Of a DNA stretch of 64,000 nucleotides, positions 58,261 through 64,000 are shown in pieces (the first letter of the stretch is position 1; every line of letters starts with the position of its first letter). The stretch is from Bidens hawaiensis (Eukaryota; Streptophyta; Magnoliopsida; Asterales; Asteraceae). The notes below the pieces were generated by a model that was not told the DNA's origin, made no database searches, and worked only from the letters and a program-made list of their open reading frames with translations. A program made the position numbers and the translations under genes. The stretch lies in NCBI GenBank assembly GCA_021521415.1, contig JAIQDT010000188.1:1054001-1118000 (forward strand), written 5' to 3'.

Positions 58261-60596
58261 ATGAAAGAAAGCACATCAAAGAAGAAGTACTTTGTAATCG
58301 ACAGAAGGAGTCGAAGCATTTCCAAAAAAACACGGAAAGAAATTGAAAACACCTTAAGTAACCCAATCTATGTTAAAAACTCAAAGAAGAAAGGATGTGG
58401 CACCGCTGAGATTGAACAAAAAGGTATTCAAAACTTTTATGCTACAATAAATGAGCTTTGTTTTTTGGAATTTAAAGTTTAGCTAAGTGATAGTTTAACT
58501 TTGTTTTTTTTGTAATAATGGAGGGACTTTGAAAAGGGGATTTTGTAACACCATTCGAAATCCGATTTTTATTGAATCAACCGACAAGAAAAAGAGTCAA
58601 AAGAAGGCGCATAAACAAAAGCAACGAGAACAAGATTCCGAATCAGGTAGAAATATATATTATGAGTAAATATTTAAATTATATGATATGTCATAGTCAA
58701 TAAAATATGAAGTATTGATTTGATGGATTGTGTTTGAAGCAGATTTAGCAGAAAGTGAAGAAGAGGGATCTGAAGAAATAAATGAACCAAGAAGCACTAC
58801 TAAGCGAGGGGGGAAAATGAAGTTGCAGAAAAACATGCTTTCAGGTAAAATTTAAAGTTTTGTGGTAGTATTAAATGTATTAAATAATGGTATTGTAAAT
58901 TGATGAGGATGAAATTTAAGTTGTTTGAAAAAAATAAAGTAATAACATATGTTATTTATTAAGTAAAACATACGTTATTGTTTAAGAGGAGTTTTTTTTT
59001 TAACAAAGGCTATCAGTTAGAACAAAAAGTTTGAGGGTATAAAACAAAAAGAATGATAAAAAGGTTAACAAAGATAATCAGAAAAAAACAAATATAGATG
59101 AGTTCAATAAACAACATTAAATTTAAAAGGAGGGGGGGGGGGGATGTTAACAAAGACAATCAATAATAACTGACAAGTAGAATTCGATAAATATATATTA
59201 AGTAATTAAAAATATCGTAATAGTGTCAAAGTTTTAATTGAATCCAATTAAATTTTGTTTGGATACATTTGATACTAATTTGTTGATAATTTAAACAACA
59301 TATTCAGACAGTCTAGAGATTGAAATAAAGAGGAAACGCAAGGTAGGAAAGAGAAAACAAACAGGTAACTTGTAGCATGTGAAGTTTAACATATATTTTG
59401 TAAAGATGTTTCAGAATTTAAAATTAAAATAATGAACTTGTTAATACTAACAGGGTATGAGGCAATAGATTCTCAGGGGGAATACTCAGACGGGGAGGAC
59501 ACATGTATATATTGTTAGCTATCAAAGAATAAAAAAATTTGTGAGACCAATATTTTTTAAGAGGAACTAAATTTAATTACAAAACAGGTGAGAGGGTCCA
59601 GTGGTCAAGGAAAAAGTTTTTTGGGAAACTAACAAGAGAGTGTAAAAAAGATAAGGCAGAAATGTCAGATGAAGAAAAGAAGGAAAGGTGGTACCGTATA
59701 AGGACAAGGTCATCGCCGTCTCAGTTATGCAAGTGCATAAAGGAATTAAGAAAGAATCAAAGGAAAGGACTAAAGAAAATGGGTTTTGGGAGGATGCTAA
59801 ACTTTAATATTGACGGGATACCGGCCAAGTTAGCACATTTCGTTGTTGACAGGTTCAATCCAGATAAAATGACCATTAAGGTTGAGTCGGGTAGTATTAA
59901 AGTAACAAAGAAGTCAATAAAGAGGTTTTTGGCATACCATGTGAGGGTGAAAAAATTGAGAATCTCAAGTATTATGATGAATGTCACAACAGTGTGGCAT
60001 AATTGAGAGACAGATATCCAGGACTACATGTTGCCCCAACAGAAATTGTGGCAAAAATAAGGGAAGTCGAGGAAAAAGATACGTTCACGTTCCGTCTTAA
60101 CTTCTTAATGTTGTTCTTATGCATCATGGGGGGCTACAAAACTCAAGGAAGATGTAGAGAGGAAATCTTGCACTACATAAGTAGCAAAATAAATTTCAAG
60201 AAAATTGATTGGGGCTCTTACATTATGGAATGCTTGAAAACATATAAGCTTGGATGGGAAAGATGTAATGTAAGCAAATACTTCTGTGGGCCGCTGATAG
60301 TTTTAACGGTAATTTGTTACTTAATTTAAGAATGTTAATTCTCAGGATGTTTGAAACGTTTAAATACATTAACTGGTAGGAAACTAATATTCGTTAATTT
60401 TGTTTTTACAGCTGTTATATGTTGAAAGCATGGACTTCAAAGAAGTGTGTTCAGATGAAAAGAAGAACCCAATTAAGTTTTGGAATAAGGAATTGCTTAG
60501 TTCAAGAGATAGAAAAGAAATGTTAGTAGGAGGATTCGGAGTATGGGAGAAAAAGAAAATAAGAAAATGGATAAAGGAGGAGAAAGAAGAAGTTTT

Positions 60597-60989
60597 CATC
60601 ATCATCATCATCATCGTACTCAGTATATCCCACCCATAGCAATGCTATAGTAGGGTCTGAGGAGGGTAAGATGTAGACAGCCTTACCTCTATCCCATAGG
60701 GATAGAGAGGCTGCTTCCGGTGAGACCCCCGGCTCGATAGTAGTTTTGCATCAAGCCTTGGACATAAGGCACATAGCACTCAATCATCGGGACACCGGCT
60801 GATTGGTGCATGTGCCCTTGTCTTTCGGCTATCAACGCCACCACATGATGCCTGATTAACCTTCCGCCACTTTTAACGTTACTTTCACGAGATTAGTAAA
60901 ATAACGTCAAAATTAGTGCAATTTTACTTTTGCCCACTAGAGGGTTCACACATATATACATTATATGCGCGCACCGCAAGCAGGGCGTA
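60597..60989 (-). mobile_element. SINE or truncated LINE with RTE-type 3' tail (393 bp)
   Basis: Minus strand ends with GAGCCGGGGGTCTCACCGGA (about 60735) and a (GAT)n tail at 60597. The 14-bp target duplication AAAGAAGAAGTTTT is at 60583-60596 and 60990-61003. The tail matches that of the LINE at 48021-48674, which ends in (TTGA)n instead. The 5' part (60740-60989) does not match that LINE and has no frame. It interrupts an exon of the Ulp1-like locus. Confidence 0.88.
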
Positions 60990-62319
60990 AAAGAAGAAGT
61001 TTTGCAGGTGAGAAATTACCAAATTATAACATATGTTATTTATTAAATAAAACCTATGTTAATATATATTCTGTTTTTCTTGTAACATAAGGTGTGTGAA
61101 GCAAAAGAATATTTCCAACAGTTTGAGAGTGCAAAAAAACAAATGGATAAAATGTTAAGAAAGATGATCAAAAAGAACGTACAGTCGGAGGAGTTTGAAG
61201 AACTTTGTAGCCGTTACATAAGTGCATTAACGGTGAAGGGAGATCCAACAAATGGTGACGAAGATGATACTAGTAGGTTAATTAAAAATGTTTTGGATAA
61301 TCTAAACTGTGAAGGTAAGATATTCGAAAAATACTTTATTAACATATAAATCAATATTAATATTGTTTTTTAAAACATTTAAATGATAAAAAGAGTATTA
61401 TGAGGAAGACACAGATGTCGAAGAGGAGGAAAATCTCGGAGACGCAACAGAAGTTAGCTTAGACAACGACCAAGAGGAGGATAATGTCAGCGGTGGAGGT
61501 TCGTGAAACAAAACAATAAACAATTAAAAAATAAAGGTTAGTAGATAACATAAGTGAGCTGATATATAAATTCTTTGTTTGTCAAATCATTTTATTGCAG
61601 AAGGGGATGAAATGGGAGAGGACATGGAAAGCAAAGGGGATGAGATGGGAGAGGATATGAAAAACGAAGGGAAAAATGACGATGTGGATGAAGTGGAAGA
61701 GACAAAGAGCAAAGATGAGCTACATGTGGATGAAGAACAAGAAAAAAATAGGTTAAGTGAACAGGAAAACGAGGACGAGATGAATAGCAGTGACAAATCA
61801 AAAGACGCAAGTAAGTATTCGTTTGTATTAAAACATAAAAAATTTTAGGTCACAATACATATACGAAGGAGAAGATCACATGTGCTATGTATGAAAAATT
61901 TGTGATAGGTGGAAAAAATTATGTGGACAAAATGGAAGTTAAAGATGTGGATATCAATGCGGATAACAAAACAACATAGCATGAGAGTAATAGGGATGAT
62001 GATGACAGGTTTCCGGAAGATGAAACCGAAGAACCACAAGGGGGTAACGATGCAACAACAAAAAGGGAAGCTGTCATAAAAACCAAGACAGTAGGTAAGC
62101 CAAAAAGGTACATAGTTGTTGGTAATATTTAAAGTTTAGAGTTATACGTATTTGGATTTTGCAGATCATGACGATTTTGAAACCGATGGACCGTCTTTCA
62201 GTCTAGGTGTTTCATAGATTAGTAAAAGTAAAAAATTATTTACTATTTATTGATTTCGTAAAACGTGTAAATTAAAGCTGTGTTAACAACATATTTGGTG
62301 TGTTCTTCATGCGTTGTAG

Positions 62320-62397
62320 CAACACCAAAAACGACAAAGAAAAATGATGATGTGGGGAGTCATTCGCCTCAGACAGTAAATGAGGATGAAAAAACAG
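62320..62397 (+). other. Mini-exon 1 of a triplicate (78 nt)
   Basis: Acceptor TTGTAG, donor ACAG|GTATTC. Encodes ATPKTTKKNDDVGSHSPQTV and an acidic end. Phase 1 at both sides. Confidence 0.65.
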
Positions 62398-62477
62398 GTA
62401 TTCAAAAAGATATTGTAGTAATTTATAAATGTAAACTGTAATAACAACGTATTCTTTGTCTTGTTTATGTGTTGTAG

Positions 62478-62552
62478 ACACACCAAAAAAGACAAAGAAA
62501 ATTGTGGATGTACAAACTTTTTCGCCGCAAAAAGTTAAAGAGGATAAAAAAG
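62478..62552 (+). other. Mini-exon 2 of a triplicate (75 nt), GC donor
   Basis: Acceptor TTGTAG. The donor position has GC (AAAAAG|GCATT) where its sisters have GT. Encodes DTPKKTKKIVDVQTFSPQKV. Phase 1 at both sides. Confidence 0.6.
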
Positions 62553-62688
62553 GCATTAAAAAACAAGTGCATAAAATTGAGTATAATTGGCATAAAATTG
62601 AGTATAATTTTTTAATTATCGGTTTAGTGTCATTTGGAAGTGAAAAGTGTATTAAGAACCTAATTTTGGTGTTCTATATGTGTTGTAG

Positions 62689-62760
62689 CCACAACAACAA
62701 AGAAAACTGTTGACTTAAGAAGCTCCTCGCATCAAACGGTCAAAGATGATCAAAGGAGAG
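62689..62760 (+). other. Mini-exon 3 of a triplicate (72 nt)
   Basis: Acceptor TTGTAG, donor AGAG|GTATT. Encodes ATTTKKTVDLRSSSHQTVKD. Phase 1 at both sides. Confidence 0.65.
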
Positions 62761-64000
62761 GTATTAAAAAAGCAATTCTAAAAAAAGCTTTAGAAAAATC
62801 ATTTTCATATGTTATTTTTGTAAGGAAAACATACGTTATAAATTGGTGACAACGTGTGTTATATGTAGTTAAGCCGCCGAAAAAGGGAATAGATCTGAGT
62901 GGAGTGATTTCTGAAGTGGAGAGAAAGAAGACGAAATTGAAGACAAGGGAAATTGGAGGAAAAGTTGAAAAAATGTCAATAATGAGTGGGGCGTTGGATA
63001 TTGAAAGCAAGACAACGAGTTCGGAATATAGAATATGGGACTTTGTGATGCTTGGGGAGGGAAACAATGAAGAAAAACATCGGTAAGTTACTACAACTAA
63101 TGATTGGGTTATTGTGGTGTCTGTTTTACTAACTCCAATGTTATTGAATTTCAGAAAATGGAGACAACAAACTGGAGGCCTACCGTCTAAGTAAGTGTAG
63201 TATTAAAATGGGTTATTTTATTAGGTTCTTTATAAGTTGAAAGAACATAAGTCCTAAAAAAAGGTATTAACATGCTGTAAAATAATAATCTCAATGAGTC
63301 ATGGGCTGACTGCGGATGTGAAGGAGATTAGGAGTTTGAAATATGAGGAGAGGATAAACAAGAAGGTTGTGAACTTGTGGTCGGCAGTAATGAATGAGAA
63401 CATAACTTTCGGGACACAGAAAACACCTAGAAGATACTTCCTAAACACAGATGTGTTGGTAAGTGTGTACTTGTTTAAAGGTATTTGTTGATTGTGAAAA
63501 TTTAAAAAATACTAACTGATATGAAAACAGGATGAGTGGTTGATAGGGTCAGGAGATCGGACAAAAATGTGAGAGAAGCAAAGTTCGCCCAAAACATGTA
63601 CATTTCAATGAGGTCAGACCTGAGTATATGTAGTTTCAAAAACATCGATTTGGTCTACTTCCCAGTTATGGAATACAATGAGTATTTCGTGGTGGTGTTC
63701 AATCTTAAGAAACCGTCAATTTTCACAATTGACCACTTCCCAAATATGTTTCCGTTAGCAACAAAACGGGACAATGACGTGTTCGAATTTAAAGACACCG
63801 CGTACAAACTGGTAAGAATCTAGTTAATAAATGGTTATTTATTAAAATTAAACAAAAATTGTATTAAAATAAAATAATAAACACAAATATGTTAATTAAT
63901 TTATTAATGGTTTTCTAGAAGGTCATGTTTGTGAGATATTTGGAGTCGTGGAATCATCCAAAGAGTCAGGTGATAAGGGGGAGTAAGATTGAAAGAATTG

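Larger units (their letters stand above)
58261..64000 (+). pseudogene. Ulp1-protease-like multi-exon locus, decayed, 3' end beyond window
   Basis: Short exons with GT-AG borders. First exon from 58261 (MKESTSKKKYFVIDRRSRS, basic). 59592-60312 encodes KMGFGRMLNFNIDGIPAKLA and FNPDKMTIKVESGSIKVTKK, then after breaks RDRYPGLHVAPTEIVAKI, LNFLMLFLCIMGG, IDWGSYIMECLKTYKLGW and KYFCGPLIVLT; 60412 continues LLYVESMDFKEV. Acidic Glu/Lys-rich linkers follow (61092-61811), then three mini-exons, a WDFVMLGEG exon (62869-63082), 63155-63190, 63299-63458, and a catalytic-type exon with IDLVYFPVMEYNEYFVVVFN and IFTIDHFP (63531-63811), then 63919 to the end. The layout fits plant Ulp1-like (SUMO-type cysteine protease) families, many spread by transposons. 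Breaks: 1-nt losses near 59930 and 63570, stop at 60000-60002, retroposon at 60597. Confidence 0.55.

Noticed and set aside
61587..61810. Ser-rich minus-strand frames
   Set aside because: Antisense of the acidic Glu/Lys linker exon of the Ulp1-like locus.

Overview
The window is nuclear DNA of a flowering plant. It carries a tesmin/TSO1-like CXC (CPP) gene and a DUF936 gene with plant-type introns, AT-rich spacers, and nested Ty3/gypsy (Athila-like) retrotransposons primed by tRNA-Asp, RTE-type LINE tails and Tourist-like MITEs. The style of the LTRs and of the Ulp1-like locus recalls Asteraceae, but that placement is an inference. No bacterial, organellar, CRISPR or rRNA sequence was seen.

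Region 1 (1-7.8 kb): AT-rich intergenic DNA with repeat relics and a degraded LTR. Region 2 (7.8-32.9 kb): a nest of LTR retrotransposons on the minus strand. The host (element B) reads from a 5' LTR at 32.9 kb through gag, protease, RT, RNase H, integrase and a downstream Athila ORF1-like frame to a 3' LTR ending at 8.9 kb. Three insertions interrupt it, each with TG...CA ends and a 5-bp target duplication: element A (23014-30090, TSD GATGG, two LTRs, gag-protease but no polymerase), a solo LTR (19081-20980, TSD GTCAT) and a second solo LTR (12906-15164, TSD GCCTC). Every pol and gag frame is broken by stops or frameshifts. Three LTR families carry clusters of short palindromes 170-580 bp inside their 5' ends.

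Region 3 (33-37 kb): a LINE relic, an LTR end and intergenic DNA. Region 4 (37.0-44.8 kb, plus): an 8-exon CPP gene (612 aa) with two CXC domains and a GC-AG last intron. Region 5 (44.8-49.5 kb): MITE, PIF/Harbinger-like relic, and a modular block in which two ~230-bp direct repeats abut each other, each flanking an insert (one a foldback, the other a truncated RTE LINE). Region 6 (49.5-53.6 kb, plus): a 5-exon DUF936 gene (701 aa). Region 7 (53.6-58.2 kb): relics, (TA)n tracts and a repeat block. Region 8 (58.2-64 kb, plus): a decayed many-exon locus resembling the plant Ulp1-protease-like families, cut by the window end, with three tandem symmetric mini-exons and a retroposon insertion.

The two intact genes are probable nuclear housekeeping or regulatory genes; nearly everything else is mobile DNA at different stages of decay. 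No new defence or metabolic system was found. The most unusual items are the shared U3 palindromes, the polymerase-less but apparently recent element A, the back-to-back direct duplications around 47-49 kb, the mini-exon array, and the GC-AG intron.
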